NCBI RefSeq assembly: GCF_017876155.1 | Contig: NZ_JAGINP010000012.1 | Location: 160,320-224,319 of the forward strand | From: Azospirillum rugosum | GTDB taxonomy: Bacteria > Pseudomonadota > Alphaproteobacteria > Azospirillales > Azospirillaceae | Direction of reading: 5' to 3' | DNA length: 64,000 nt | Part shown: positions 37,892 through 47,110 of the stretch, piece after piece | Layout: every line of letters begins with the position of its first letter | Numbering within the stretch: the stretch's first letter is position 1 | Notes under the pieces: generated by a model | Seen by the model: the letters and a program-made list of their open reading frames with translations, nothing else | Database searches by the model: none | What the model was told of the DNA's origin: nothing | Translations under genes and position numbers: made by a program

Positions 37892-38704
37892 TTACCGCGG
37901 CGGCAGCGGGTATTCCGGCGGGTCGCCCGGCTGCACCAGGTGGATGCGCGTCCCCGTCTCGCCTCCGCCCAGCCCGTCCTTCAGGACCTGCCGCCCGTCA
38001 TAATGCCCGCCGTTCTGCCGCCGGAAGGGGATTGGCGCGTCGGTGAACAGGCCGCGCAGGCGCGCGCGGTAGCGGTCCGCAATGTCCGCCCACTGTTCCG
38101 GAGTGATGCGGTTGGCCTGGTAGACGACGAAGGGCTCCAGCACCGCCATGCCGGGATAGAAGAGCATGCCGTGCTGGATCGGCCAGAGCACGTCATCCAG
38201 CGCGCCGTTCACCCCGCGCGGGGTGTAGTGCGACTCCCGCCCGCCGACGGTCATCGACACCAGCGCGCGCCGCCCCAGCAGGTTGCCCTCCCCGAAACGG
38301 TCGCCGTAGCGCTCGCCGGCATGCTCCCCGACGCCATAGGCGAAGCCGTAGGCATACACGCGCTCGAACCATCCCTTCATGATGGCGGGCATCGAGTACC
38401 ACCACAACGGGAATTGCAGGATCACCGCGTCCGCCCACAGCAGCTTCGCCTGCTCCGCGGCGATGTCGTCCCGTTGCGTGCCGCCGAGGAAGGCGTGCTT
38501 GGATTCGTAGGCGTAGTTGAGATGGTCCGGATGCGCCCGGTTCGGAAAATCGTCGGCGTCGGCGACCGCCTTCCAATTCATGGCGTAGAGGTCGGAGACT
38601 TGGACGGCGTGGCCGAGCCCAGTCAGGGTCTCGACCGCGAGATCCTTCAGGGACCCATTCAGCGATTTCGGTTCGGGATGGGCGTGGATCAGGAAGACGT
38701 TCAC
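37892..38704 (-). CDS. NAD(P)H:quinone reductase, flavodoxin-like fold
   Basis: The 270-residue protein begins MNVFLIHAHPEPKSLNGSL, with the FMN/FAD phosphate-binding segment, and has LQFPLWWYSMPAIMKGWFERV, the active-site signature of NQO1/KefF/MdaB-type enzymes. These reduce quinones by two electrons, avoiding semiquinone radicals. It is divergent from a LysR regulator 95 bases away, the usual layout for electrophile-induced quinone reductases. Confidence 0.88.
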   Translation of the reverse strand: MNVFLIHAHPEPKSLNGSLKDLAVETLTGLGHAVQVSDLYAMNWKAVADADDFPNRAHPDHLNYAYESKHAFLGGTQRDDIAAEQAKLLWADAVILQFPLWWYSMPAIMKGWFERVYAYGFAYGVGEHAGERYGDRFGEGNLLGRRALVSMTVGGRESHYTPRGVNGALDDVLWPIQHGMLFYPGMAVLEPFVVYQANRITPEQWADIADRYRARLRGLFTDAPIPFRRQNGGHYDGRQVLKDGLGGGETGTRIHLVQPGDPPEYPLPPR

Positions 38705-38799
38705 GGGTCAGGCTCCGTGGGTTGGAAAGGACTGACCCAATCTGGCGCCGCACCCTGCTATTCTGGAAATCGCGAAATCTCTGTGCTGGTATCTATGCC

Positions 38800-39696
38800 A
38801 TGGATAGGAACCTCGACCTCAACCTGCTCGTGGCGCTCGACGCGCTGCTGGCGGAGCGCAACGTGACCCGCGCGGCCAAGCGGCTGAACCTCAGCCAACC
38901 GGCCCTGTCGGCGCAGTTGGCGCGCCTGCGCGACCTGTTCGGAGATCCGCTGCTGTTGCCGGCGCAGCGCGGGATGATCCCGACGCAGCGGGCGTTGGAC
39001 CTTCAGGAACCGCTGCGCCGAGCGCTGGAGGAACTGCGCGGCGTGGTCGCTGCGGGGACGTCGTTCGACCCAATCGCCGCGGATTTCGCGGTGTCGATCG
39101 CGGCCAGCGACTTCGTCCAGTACGCGATCCTGATGCCGCTTGCCTTCACGCTGTCCAGCGAGGCTCCGAAGCTGCGCTTCGCCTTCCGCGCGCTCGACAC
39201 GACCACCCTCGTGGCGCAGATGGAGCGCGGCGAGGTCGACCTCGCCCTGATGACCCCGGACGCCGCGCCCGAACCGCTGCGCATGCGCGTTCTGTTTGCC
39301 GAACGCTACGTGGCGATCGTGCGCCGCGACCATCCCTCTGTCAGCGATGCGCTCGACTTGGATACCTTCTGCGCGCTCGACCACGTCATCGTGTCGCCGC
39401 GCGGGGGCGGCTTCACCGGGCCGACCGACGCGGCGCTGGCGGCGCACGGCCGGTCCCGGCGCGTGGTCCTGTCGGCCCCCGGATTCCTGATCGTGCCGGA
39501 GATCATCGAGCGCTCGGACATGATCGCGCTGGTGCCGGAGCGTGTGGCGCGCGACCGCGCCGCCCGCTTTCGGGTGCTGGAGCCGCCGGTGCCCGTGCCG
39601 GGCTTCAGCATGGCCATGGTCTGGCACGACCGCACGACCGACCACCCGGCCCAGCGCTGGCTGCGCGACCGGCTGGTGGCCACCGCCGCCCTGTGA
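38800..39696 (+). CDS. LysR-family regulator, divergent from quinone reductase
   Basis: The 298-residue protein has the HTH MDRNLDLNLLVALDALLAER with NVTRAAKRLNLSQPALSAQL following, and an effector domain related to NodD/LinR-type regulators (ALDTTTLVAQMERGEVDLAL, FLIVPEIIERSDMIALVPERV). The ATG at 38800 fits the family start; an ATG 26 codons upstream runs through the promoter. Its target is probably the divergent quinone reductase, and perhaps the glutathionyl-hydroquinone reductase gene that converges on it from the opposite strand. Confidence 0.9.
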   Translation: MDRNLDLNLLVALDALLAERNVTRAAKRLNLSQPALSAQLARLRDLFGDPLLLPAQRGMIPTQRALDLQEPLRRALEELRGVVAAGTSFDPIAADFAVSIAASDFVQYAILMPLAFTLSSEAPKLRFAFRALDTTTLVAQMERGEVDLALMTPDAAPEPLRMRVLFAERYVAIVRRDHPSVSDALDLDTFCALDHVIVSPRGGGFTGPTDAALAAHGRSRRVVLSAPGFLIVPEIIERSDMIALVPERVARDRAARFRVLEPPVPVPGFSMAMVWHDRTTDHPAQRWLRDRLVATAAL

Positions 39697-39705
39697 CCGG
39701 CGTTG

Positions 39706-40707
39706 TCAGGTCCGGCGCCAGATGCCCTGGCCCGGCAGCCGGTCGCGGTCGTGCGCCCGGTCGAGATCCAGCAGCGGCCCCTTCGGGACGATCAGCGTCG
39801 GGTTGATCGCCGGGTTGATGTAGTAGCCGGCTTTGATGTGGGCGAGGTTCACCGTGTCCCGGATGCCGGGCCACTGGTACAGCTCCCGCAGGTAATTCGA
39901 CAGGTTGGGATAGTCTTCGATGCGCTTCAGGTTGCATTTGAAGGCGCCGTGATAGGCGCTGTCGAAGCGCACCAGCGTCACGAACAGCCGCCAGTCGGCC
40001 TCGGTCAGATATTCCCCGGCCAGATAACGGCTGAGTTCCAGCCGCTCCTCCAGCCGTTCCAGCGTGGCGAACAGGCTGTCGAAGGCCTCGTCGTAGCTCG
40101 CCTGCGACTTGGCGAAGCCGCAGCGGTACACGCCGTTGTTGACGTTCGGGTAGATCAGGTCGTTCCAGGCGTCGATCTCCGCTTGCAGCGTCTCCGGGTA
40201 GAGGTCGAGCGTGTTGCCGGTCAGCCCGTCGAAGGCGCTGTTGAGGATGCGGATGATGTCCGCGGACTCGTTGTTGACGATCCGGCGCTCCTTGCGGTCC
40301 CACAGCACGGGAACGGACACCTTGCCGGTGTAGGTCGGGTCGGACGCGGTGTAGAGGTGCCAATGCTCCCGGAAGGGCGCCATGCCCTCGGCCGCGACCT
40401 GCGGCTCGGCGTAAACCCAGCCATCCTCCCCGATCACCGGTTCGGCGACGGACACGCCGATCACCCGCTCCAGCCCCTTCAGCGCGCGGAAGATCAGCGT
40501 GCGCGACGCCCAGGGGCACAGGTACGAGACGTAGAGATGATAGCGCCCGGCCTCCGCCGGCAGGGTCGGGTTGCCGTTCGCGTCGGGGGAGCCGTCCGGG
40601 GTGATCCAAAACCGGAAGCGCGTCGGCTCGCGATGGAATGCGCCGTTCTTGATCTCGCTCGCGGCGATGTGGCCCTTGACCCACTCGCCATTCACCAACT
40701 GCGGCAT
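39706..40707 (-). CDS. Glutathionyl-hydroquinone reductase (YqjG/ECM4 type)
   Basis: The 333-residue omega-like glutathione transferase reduces glutathionyl-hydroquinones. The catalytic cysteine is C64 in the CPWA motif (YLCPWASRTLIF), and the helical domain contains DLIYPNVNNGVYRCGFA and DWRLFVTLVRFD. ATG 40707 with AGGAG is preferred; the upstream ATG lies within a repeat. It is convergent with the LysR gene, ending 9 bases from it. With the neighbouring quinone reductase it suggests defence against plant-derived quinones. Confidence 0.92.
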   Translation of the reverse strand: MPQLVNGEWVKGHIAASEIKNGAFHREPTRFRFWITPDGSPDANGNPTLPAEAGRYHLYVSYLCPWASRTLIFRALKGLERVIGVSVAEPVIGEDGWVYAEPQVAAEGMAPFREHWHLYTASDPTYTGKVSVPVLWDRKERRIVNNESADIIRILNSAFDGLTGNTLDLYPETLQAEIDAWNDLIYPNVNNGVYRCGFAKSQASYDEAFDSLFATLERLEERLELSRYLAGEYLTEADWRLFVTLVRFDSAYHGAFKCNLKRIEDYPNLSNYLRELYQWPGIRDTVNLAHIKAGYYINPAINPTLIVPKGPLLDLDRAHDRDRLPGQGIWRRT

Positions 40708-40752
40708 GACGGCTCCTGAAACGGCCCGGATGAACAGGGGAAGGAAACTATG

Positions 40753-40865
40753 TCCCCTCTCCCCTCCGGGGAGAGGGTTAGGGTGAGGGGGATGCGCTTT
40801 TGCCGGACGTACCAACGTGGCGGGACCCCCTCACCCTGCCCTCTCCCCAGAGGGGAGAGGGTTGG
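40753..40865. repeat. Inverted pair of CCCCTCTCCCC repeats
   Basis: CCCCTCTCCCCTCCGGGGAG followed by AGGGTTAGGGTGAGGGGG is mirrored by CCCCCTCACCCTGCCCTCTC and a closing hairpin. It fills most of the 166-base gap between the yceI stop (40874) and the reductase start. It may be a terminator for yceI. Confidence 0.8.
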
Positions 40866-40873
40866 ATTGCGCC

Positions 40874-41458
40874 TTACGCCTTCACCGCCTCGGCCTCGAT
40901 CAGGAGCTGGATTTCGTCGCCGATGGCCGGGGCGCCGTACTTCATGCCGAAGTCGGTGCGCTTGACCGTGCCGCGGGCGGAGAAGCCGACCGTCTCCAGC
41001 TTGCTGGCCGGGCTGACGCCCTCGTTGTTGAAGGTGACGTCCAGCACGACCGGCTTGGTGACGCCCAGCATAGTCAGGTCGCCGTAGAGCTTGCCGGTCT
41101 TGGCGCCGGTCTTCTCGATCTTCGTGCTCTTGAAGGTCAGCTTCGGGAACTCCTTCGCGTTGAAGAAGTCCGGGGAGCGCAGGTGCTCGTCGCGCTTGGC
41201 GTGGTTGGTGTCGACGCTGGCGGTGTCGATGGAGACGTTGACCGTGCTCTTCTCAACGGCGTCCTTGTCGAAGGTGACCTCGCCGGCGGCGGTGTTGAAG
41301 CGGCCGATCAGGTTGGAAAAGCCGATGTGGTTGACGATGAACGCCACGCTCAGGTGCGCCGGGTCGATCTTGTAGGCGACCGGGGCGGCCGAGGCCGGCG
41401 CAAGGGCGCCCAGGGCAACGGAGGCGACCAGGGCGGCGGCGAACAGGGTCTTCTTCAT
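40874..41458 (-). CDS. yceI: YceI-family periplasmic lipid-binding protein
   Basis: The 194-residue protein has a signal peptide (MKKTLFAAALVASVALGALA) and a YceI beta-barrel (YKIDPAHLSVAFIVNHIGFSNLIGRF, FGMKYGAPAIGDEIQLLIEAEA). Family members bind polyprenoid lipids such as ubiquinone chains; their physiological role is unclear. The ATG has GGAG 8 bases upstream. It follows the membrane-protein gene by 43 bases, so they likely form an operon. Confidence 0.92.
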   Translation of the reverse strand: MKKTLFAAALVASVALGALAPASAAPVAYKIDPAHLSVAFIVNHIGFSNLIGRFNTAAGEVTFDKDAVEKSTVNVSIDTASVDTNHAKRDEHLRSPDFFNAKEFPKLTFKSTKIEKTGAKTGKLYGDLTMLGVTKPVVLDVTFNNEGVSPASKLETVGFSARGTVKRTDFGMKYGAPAIGDEIQLLIEAEAVKA

Positions 41459-41501
41459 CAAGGAAACTCCGAAGTCGGGAAGGAGAGGAAATGGGTTGGG
41501 A

Positions 41502-42350
41502 TCAGTAGGGCGACGCTTCCGCGCCGCCGAGCAGGTAGGCGACGCCGATGGCGATCAGCGCCGGAAGAACGGACAGGACGGTGACCGCCGCGCCGCCCGC
41601 CGCCCGGCCGAGGCCGCTGTCGGGCAGCGGCAGCCGGCGGCCGAGACGCTCGGCCAGCAGGGCGGGCAAGGCCAGCAGAAGGACCGCGGCCTCCGTCTGG
41701 GTGTAGAGCGCCAGCACGCCGGCCAGCAGAACGGCGGTGCCGGACGCCACGCGGCCCGACACGCCCCAGCCGTGGCGCTCGACCGGCCAGTTCCACAGCA
41801 GGAAGCCGCCCGTCGCCGCGGCGAGCGCCAGCGCCATCTGCGCGATGGACGCCGAGGAGCCGATCAGCGCCGTGCCGCCGATGGCCAGTGCCAGCGCGAG
41901 CAGCACCGCCGCCGAGGCAACGGCGTTCCGGCCGTCATTGGCGTCTACGCGCCCGAAGACGACGCAGGCCCCGACGAGCAGCAGAACCAGCAGGGTCGCG
42001 AAGGCCGCGGGCGTGTCCAGCGCGGGCAGGGCGATCCACACAAGCGACGCGGCGAGCCACGCGGCGGCGAGCGCCGAACCGGCGCGGCCCCTCACGCCGA
42101 CCGCGTCCGCCACCACGCCGAGGACGAAGCCGCCGGCGACGGACCAGAACAGCTTGCCCATGCTGGACGGCGGGGGCAGGGCGGGAACGCCGACGACCAG
42201 GGCGAAGACGGCCAGGAAGGTTACCCCAATGCCGGCCACCGCCAGGAGACGTCCAGGCGCCAGCCGGTGCAGGGCACCCACCGCCACCACGCTCAAGAGC
42301 AGGGGCAGGATGCTGGACTGTACGAAGGGATCATGAAGCAGGTCGGACAT
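41502..42350 (-). CDS. Multi-pass membrane protein of unknown function
   Basis: The 282-residue protein is composed of about nine hydrophobic helices with short loops (for example LPLLLSVVAVGALHRLAPG, LLVLLLVGACVVFG). I do not recognise a family and see no catalytic motif. It is co-directional with yceI, 43 bases downstream, and divergent from a LysR gene starting 92 bases away, which may control it. Confidence 0.75.
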   Translation of the reverse strand: MSDLLHDPFVQSSILPLLLSVVAVGALHRLAPGRLLAVAGIGVTFLAVFALVVGVPALPPPSSMGKLFWSVAGGFVLGVVADAVGVRGRAGSALAAAWLAASLVWIALPALDTPAAFATLLVLLLVGACVVFGRVDANDGRNAVASAAVLLALALAIGGTALIGSSASIAQMALALAAATGGFLLWNWPVERHGWGVSGRVASGTAVLLAGVLALYTQTEAAVLLLALPALLAERLGRRLPLPDSGLGRAAGGAAVTVLSVLPALIAIGVAYLLGGAEASPY

Positions 42351-42442
42351 TCATGCAGCCGAAAGGTCAGTGGAGGCTTCCGCCCGACCGTATGATGTGC
42401 TTCCATGAGCGGGAATTCGGAAACTTTGCACAAAGCCTCTGC

Positions 42443-43345
42443 ATGAATGAGCAGGACAGTTGGGACGACCTGCGCTTCCTGCTCGCCGTCGCGCGGAACG
42501 GGTCCTTGTCGGCGGCGGCGCGGGTGTTAGGAGTCAACCACTCGACGGTGCTCCGCCGCGTCGCGGCGCTGGAGGAGTCCATGGGCGTCCGGCTGTTTGA
42601 CAAGCGGCCCGGCGGCTATATCCTGACCGCGGCCGGCGACGAGATGCACCGCGTCGCCCTGAAGGTGGAGGAGGAACTGGCGACCGCCAGCCGGCGCCTG
42701 TCTGGCAGCGACTCCCAGATCTCCGGAACGCTGCGCTTCACCACGCTGGACATCCTGGCCCTGCACATCCTGCCCCGGCACATCGCCGCCTTCCGCGCGC
42801 TGCACCCGACGCTGAGCGTGGACATGATCGTGGCCGAGGCGTCGCTGAGCCTGACCCGGCGGGAGGCCGACGTCGCCATCCGCTCCACCAACCGGCCGCC
42901 GGAGAACCTGGTTGGCCGGGCCGTGGCCTGGCTGGCCTTTGCCGTCTACGGGTCCGCCTCCTACCTGGACACCGCTCCGGCGGCGGACGGTGTCGCGGGG
43001 CATGTCTGGGTCGGGCTGGACGAAACCTTCGACCACACGTCGATGATGCGATGGCTGCGCAAGTCGGTGCCGCCGGACCGCATCGCCTGCCGGGTGAACT
43101 CGGTCGCGACGGTGCTGGAACTCGTGAAGGCCGGCGCGGGGCTGGGGCTGCTGCCCTGCGGGCTCGCCGACCCTTGCCCGGCCTTGCGCCGCGTCGGCCC
43201 GCTCGTCGAGGAGGTCGGGAGCAAGATCTGGCTGCTGACCCACGAAGATCTCCGCCACATGGGGCGCGTGCGCGCCTTCATGGACTTCATGGGCGACGCC
43301 TTCGCCCAGGACCGCGCTTTGCTGGAGGGAAGGCGGGATCCGTAG
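42443..43345 (+). CDS. LysR-family transcriptional regulator
   Basis: The 300-residue protein has the HTH WDDLRFLLAVARNGSLSAAA, then RVLGVNHSTVLRRVAALEESMGVRLF, and an effector domain (LTRREADVAIRSTNRPPENLVGRAVAWL). The recognition helix HSTVLRRV is the subgroup seen in TrpI/CrgA-like regulators. Its TAG stop is contributed by the palindromic repeat that begins at 43341. It is divergent from the membrane-protein/yceI unit, its likely target. Confidence 0.9.
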   Translation: MNEQDSWDDLRFLLAVARNGSLSAAARVLGVNHSTVLRRVAALEESMGVRLFDKRPGGYILTAAGDEMHRVALKVEEELATASRRLSGSDSQISGTLRFTTLDILALHILPRHIAAFRALHPTLSVDMIVAEASLSLTRREADVAIRSTNRPPENLVGRAVAWLAFAVYGSASYLDTAPAADGVAGHVWVGLDETFDHTSMMRWLRKSVPPDRIACRVNSVATVLELVKAGAGLGLLPCGLADPCPALRRVGPLVEEVGSKIWLLTHEDLRHMGRVRAFMDFMGDAFAQDRALLEGRRDP

Positions 43346-43426
43346 GTTGGGTGGAGCGCCAGCGCAACCCAACAATCCTTCGCCCGGCGACGATGTTGGG
43401 TTGCGCTTCGCTCCACCCAACCTACG
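43341..43426. repeat. TAGGTTGGGTGGAGCG-type inverted repeat
   Basis: CGTAGGTTGGGTGGAGCGCC (from 43341) is mirrored by GCGCTTCGCTCCACCCAACC to 43426, giving arms of about 33 bases with minor mismatches. The GTAGGTTGGG family is a widely dispersed bacterial palindrome. The left end supplies the stop codon of the LysR gene and the right end touches the ynfA stop at 43430. Confidence 0.88.
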
Positions 43427-43429
43427 CGG

Positions 43430-43765
43430 TCATTGCGGCGCGGCGTCCCGCGGCCCCAGCAGGATGATGGCGGCGCCGACGCCGCAGACGGCGGCGCCGA
43501 TCAGGTCCCACCGGTCGGGCGCACGGCTCTCCACGATCCACAGCCACAGCAGCGACGCCGCGATGTAGACGCCGCCATAGGCGGCGTAGGCGCGCCCGGC
43601 GAAGTCGGCGTCCACGCGGGTCAGCAGCCACGCAAACACCATCAGGCTCAGCAGCCCCGGCGCGATCCACAGCGGCGACTTGCCCAGGCGAAGCCACGCC
43701 CAGAAGGCGAAGCAGCCGGCGATTTCCCCCGCCGCGGCGGCGATGTAGACGGCGAGCGTGGTCAT
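43430..43765 (-). CDS. ynfA: YnfA-family small membrane protein (UPF0060)
   Basis: The 111-residue protein has four helices and the family landmarks [23 protein letters not shown] and [22 protein letters not shown]. coli YnfA has been linked to small multidrug resistance-type efflux, but the natural role is uncertain. It ends right at the palindromic repeat and is convergent with the LysR gene. Confidence 0.93.
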   Translation of the reverse strand: MTTLAVYIAAAAGEIAGCFAFWAWLRLGKSPLWIAPGLLSLMVFAWLLTRVDADFAGRAYAAYGGVYIAASLLWLWIVESRAPDRWDLIGAAVCGVGAAIILLGPRDAAPQ

Positions 43766-43996
43766 GTCGGCTCTTTCGTGGTTCCGGCTTGTCCATCATT
43801 CCCGGCGGACCACCGTGGCGCAAGTTTTGCCCGTCGCAGCGCTGTGGGCCGCCAATTCGGCATGGCTGCCCTGCCGGGCGCCGTGCGTGCACGTATGGCT
43901 CCAGCCTGACAGAGTGCGCGGCAAGCGTTCGCCGTTATCTGCTCCGGACGCACAGCCTTCCCGAAGGGCATAAAGACAAAAAGAGGGTAAGAGACA

Positions 43997-45301
43997 GTGT
44001 CCACCGTAACCACACAGGAAACCACCACCGGGCCAACCGCGGCACAGCGCGTGTTCGCCATTGTCGGCGCTTCGTCCGGCAACCTCGTCGAGTGGTTCGA
44101 TTTCTACGTCTACTCATTCTGTGCCTTGTACTTCGCACCGGCCTTCTTTCCGGCGGGTGACGCGACCACGCAGCTGCTGAACACCGCGGGCGTCTTCGCC
44201 GCCGGCTTCCTGATGCGCCCAATCGGCGGCTGGATGTTCGGCCGCATCGCCGACCGGCTGGGACGGCGCACCGCCATGATGATCTCGGTCTTCATGATGT
44301 GCGGCGGCTCGCTGATGATCGCCGTGCTGCCGACCTACGCCACCATCGGCGTCGCCGCCCCGGCGCTGCTTCTGCTCGCCCGCCTCGCCCAGGGCTTGTC
44401 GGTCGGCGGCGAATACGGCACCAGCGCCACCTACATGAGCGAGGTCGCCCTCCAGGGCCGCCGCGGCTTCTACGCGTCCTTCCAGTACGTCACGCTGATC
44501 GGCGGCCAGCTGCTGGCCGTGCTGGTCCTGGTGATCCTGCAAAGCCTGCTGACGGTCGACGAGCTGAAGGCCTGGGGCTGGCGTATTCCGTTCGTGCTCG
44601 GCGCCCTTGCCGCCCTGGTGGCGCTTCTGCTGCGCCGCTCCCTGGCGGAAACCTCGACCAGCGAGACCCGCGGCCGCAAGGAGGCCGGGACGCTGGCCGG
44701 GCTGATGCAGCACAAGCGGGCCTTCCTGACGGTTGTCGGCTTCACCGCCGGCGGCTCGCTGATTTTCTACACCTTCACCACCTACATGCAGAAATACCTG
44801 GTCAACAGCGCCGGCATGAACGCCGAGACGGCCAGCCGCATCATGACCGTGGCCCTGTTCGTCTACATGCTGTTGCAGCCGGTGATCGGCGGCATCTCCG
44901 ACCGGATCGGGCGCAAGGCCTCGATGATCATCTTCGGCGCCCTGGCGACGCTGTGCACCGTGCCGATCCTGGACACGCTGCGCGGCGTGACGGATCCCTA
45001 CATGGCCTTCTTCCTGATGATCGCCGCGCTGACCATCGTCAGCTTCTACACCTCCATCAGCGGCCTGATCAAAGCCGAGATGTTCCCGCCGGAGGTCCGC
45101 GCGCTGGGCGTCGGCCTGTCCTACGCCATCGCCAACGCCCTGTTCGGCGGCACCGCCGAGTATGTGGCGCTGTGGCTGAAGTCGGCGGGCATGGAGGAAA
45201 GCTTCTTCTGGTACGTGACGGCGCTGTGTGCCATCAGCTTCGTCGTGTCGCTGACCATGCGCGACCCGACGAAGGAAGGGTATTTGAAGGACGAGCCGTA
45301 A
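43997..45301 (+). CDS. kgtP: MHS-family carrier, KgtP-like dicarboxylate symporter
   Basis: The 434-residue MFS protein has 12 helices. It begins [20 protein letters not shown], the metabolite:H+ symporter hallmark, and has [18 protein letters not shown] (motif A), [24 protein letters not shown] and [14 protein letters not shown] near the end, as in alpha-ketoglutarate permease KgtP. Start is GTG at 43997. A terminator follows. Uptake of 2-oxoglutarate or similar acids suits a rhizosphere bacterium; the substrate is inferred from family similarity. Confidence 0.9.
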   Translation: MSTVTTQETTTGPTAAQRVFAIVGASSGNLVEWFDFYVYSFCALYFAPAFFPAGDATTQLLNTAGVFAAGFLMRPIGGWMFGRIADRLGRRTAMMISVFMMCGGSLMIAVLPTYATIGVAAPALLLLARLAQGLSVGGEYGTSATYMSEVALQGRRGFYASFQYVTLIGGQLLAVLVLVILQSLLTVDELKAWGWRIPFVLGALAALVALLLRRSLAETSTSETRGRKEAGTLAGLMQHKRAFLTVVGFTAGGSLIFYTFTTYMQKYLVNSAGMNAETASRIMTVALFVYMLLQPVIGGISDRIGRKASMIIFGALATLCTVPILDTLRGVTDPYMAFFLMIAALTIVSFYTSISGLIKAEMFPPEVRALGVGLSYAIANALFGGTAEYVALWLKSAGMEESFFWYVTALCAISFVVSLTMRDPTKEGYLKDEP

Positions 45302-45316
45302 AGCGGTTCAATAAAA

Positions 45317-45353
45317 AGCCCTTCTCCCCTCAAGGGAGAGGGGCTTTTATTTT
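45317..45353 (+). terminator. Terminator after kgtP, CTCTCCC-type hairpin
   Basis: AGCCCTTCTCCCCTCAAGGGA folds with GAGGGGCT, giving an imperfect stem at about 45317-45344, followed by TTTTATTTT. It lies 16 bases after the kgtP stop. It belongs to the CCCCTCTCCC repeat family and marks the end of the ATPase remnant on the other strand. Confidence 0.75.
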
Positions 45354-45464
45354 AAAACACCCACACACGATCCGCCGCCCGCGATCCAGGCTCATCCCCA
45401 CGCCCTTCAGGATCTCGTTCCCGCCAAGGCGCAGGTGCAGGTTCTCGACGGTCAGCTCAGCCAT
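45330..45464 (-). pseudogene. ABC ATPase, N-terminal remnant
   Basis: From ATG 45464 the frame reads MAELTVENLHLRLGGNEILK and then GVGMSLDRGRRIVCG, the normal first 35 residues of an iron-type ABC ATPase. It then runs into the hairpin repeat and stops at 45330. The Walker A loop (GPSGSGKT in intact relatives), signature and Walker B are all missing, so it cannot hydrolyse ATP. The ATG overlaps the end of the permease remnant just as in intact operons. It is a deletion remnant next to the repeat. Confidence 0.78.
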
Positions 45465-45691
45465 GCAGGCGCACTCCCAGGCGGAGCGCGGTCAGCAGGC
45501 CCGCCCCGACCATTGCGACGTTGATCACGGACGGGGCGGAGATCAGGTCGATGTCGCCCGTCCCCCAGAGCGAGACGAGCAGTGAGCCGATCACCTCCGT
45601 CCCCGGCCCCAGCATGCCGAAGCGGATCAGCGGGATGGTGATGTCCATGTTGACCCGGTGCGGCCCAGGACTGGGGCCGGGATTCGGACAT
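45457..45691 (-). pseudogene. Iron-type ABC permease remnant with internal deletion
   Basis: A permease-like start MSESRPQSWAAPGQ (ATG at 45691) is followed, after a frame change near 45648, by what looks like a permease C-terminus: ITIPLIRFGMLGPGTEVIGS and then LLVSLWGTGDIDLISAPSVI to LRLGVRLHG. The roughly 500 residues in between, expected for a FbpB-type permease, are absent. It starts 28 bases after the binding-protein stop, where the permease gene should be. Assignment of the two ends to one gene is inferred from order. Confidence 0.68.
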
Positions 45692-45719
45692 CGTCAGGCC
45701 TTCGGAAAGAGGCGTCTGG

Positions 45720-46823
45720 TCACTTGCCCTGCATGGCCTGCTGCCACTGCTTGATGAAGGTCAGGCGCTTGGCCTGGTCCAGGTAGGCCAGCAGCTCCGG
45801 CCCGACGCGGATCGGCTTCACCTTGTCGCCCAACTGCGCATTGACGGCGCGCGCGGTCGCGTCGCCCTCCACGTCCTCGCGGATCGAGAACAGCTCCGCC
45901 TGGTTGGCGATCAGCGTCTGCCCGCGCTTGGACAGCACATAGTCCATGAAGAGCTTGGCCGCGTTCGGGTTCTTCGCCCCCTTCGGGATGAAGGCGATGC
46001 GCGACATCACCAGCGTGTAGTCCTGCGGGTAGACGATGCCGATGCTCGGGTCCTTCTTGGACCGGGCCAGAGCGTAGGAGCCGAAGATGTTGTAGCCGAT
46101 CAGATGCTCGCCCGACGACACGCGCTCCAGCATCCCGCCGGCGGAGGTGTAGAGCTTGATGCCCGCCGTCCCGAAGGCGCGGAACAGGTTGCGGGCGTCC
46201 GGCCAGGCGGCCGCATCCTGCGTCACGAACAGGAAGCCGACGCCCGACCGCTCCGGATCATAGGCGGTGACCTTGCCCTTGTACTCGGCGGCCTTGGCCT
46301 TCAGCAGCTTTTCCAGGTCGGCGTGCGTCTTCGGCACGTCGCCCTCATTGACGAGGCGCTTGTTGTAGATGAAGGTCACCGGCTCGAACGTCGTGCCGAA
46401 GGCCTCGTTCTTCCACACCGACCATTCCGGCAGGGACTTCATTTCCGGCGTCTCGTAGGGCTGGGCGTAGCCGTCGTTGACCAGCTTGATCTGCAGGTCC
46501 ATGGCTGAACTCCACAGCACGTCGGCGGTGCCGGCGTTGGCCGCGGCCTCGGAGATGAAGCGGTTGTAGAGTTCGGTGGAGTTGAGGTCGTTGTACTCCA
46601 CCGTGATGTTGGGGTAGAGCGCCTTGAAGTCGTCGAGCAGCGGACGCACCTGCGAGGCGTCGGTCGACGAATAGACGACGACCTTGCCTTCCTTGTTGGC
46701 GGCGGCGACGGTGTCCTTGTAGGCGGCGGGGTAGCCGGCGGGCAGATCCTGCGCCTGCACCGGAGTCAGCGTGAGGGCGGCAAGACCGAGGGCCGCGGCG
46801 GCCCCAAGCAGAATCCTGCGCAT
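45720..46823 (-). CDS. Iron(III)-type ABC transporter binding protein (FbpA/AfuA-like)
   Basis: The 367-residue protein has a signal peptide ending PVQA and a family-1/Fe(III)-binding fold (VVYSSTDASQVRPLLDDFKALYP, GTADVLWSSAMDLQIKLV, GVGFLFVTQDAAAWPDA, FGSYALARSK). It would bind ferric iron or an organic anion in the periplasm. The reading frame is intact, but its permease and ATPase survive only as remnants downstream. It is therefore either recently orphaned or serves another transporter. Confidence 0.87.
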   Translation of the reverse strand: MRRILLGAAAALGLAALTLTPVQAQDLPAGYPAAYKDTVAAANKEGKVVVYSSTDASQVRPLLDDFKALYPNITVEYNDLNSTELYNRFISEAAANAGTADVLWSSAMDLQIKLVNDGYAQPYETPEMKSLPEWSVWKNEAFGTTFEPVTFIYNKRLVNEGDVPKTHADLEKLLKAKAAEYKGKVTAYDPERSGVGFLFVTQDAAAWPDARNLFRAFGTAGIKLYTSAGGMLERVSSGEHLIGYNIFGSYALARSKKDPSIGIVYPQDYTLVMSRIAFIPKGAKNPNAAKLFMDYVLSKRGQTLIANQAELFSIREDVEGDATARAVNAQLGDKVKPIRVGPELLAYLDQAKRLTFIKQWQQAMQGK

Positions 46824-47110
46824 ATCCTCTCCTCCTTCGTTCTTCTTGCTGTCTTGGTTCTTGGTGCGTTGGTCGGTCGTTGCGGAGCGCCGGAACGGCT
46901 TCCCCGTGCAACAATCATGGTGGCACGCAAAGGGGGTAATGGCTAGGCCGATCGGGTCGGCCGATCGGTGTTAACCGCCTGTTTTGCAAGGGCGAGAGCC
47001 AGGGTGCACCACGGTCGGGGCATCGGCGGATTCCGTTCGCATCCCAATTCAGGAGGTGTGAGCGCCCGCTGCATGACACCGCGAATCGCCGAACCTTGGG
47101 GAACCGCCCG

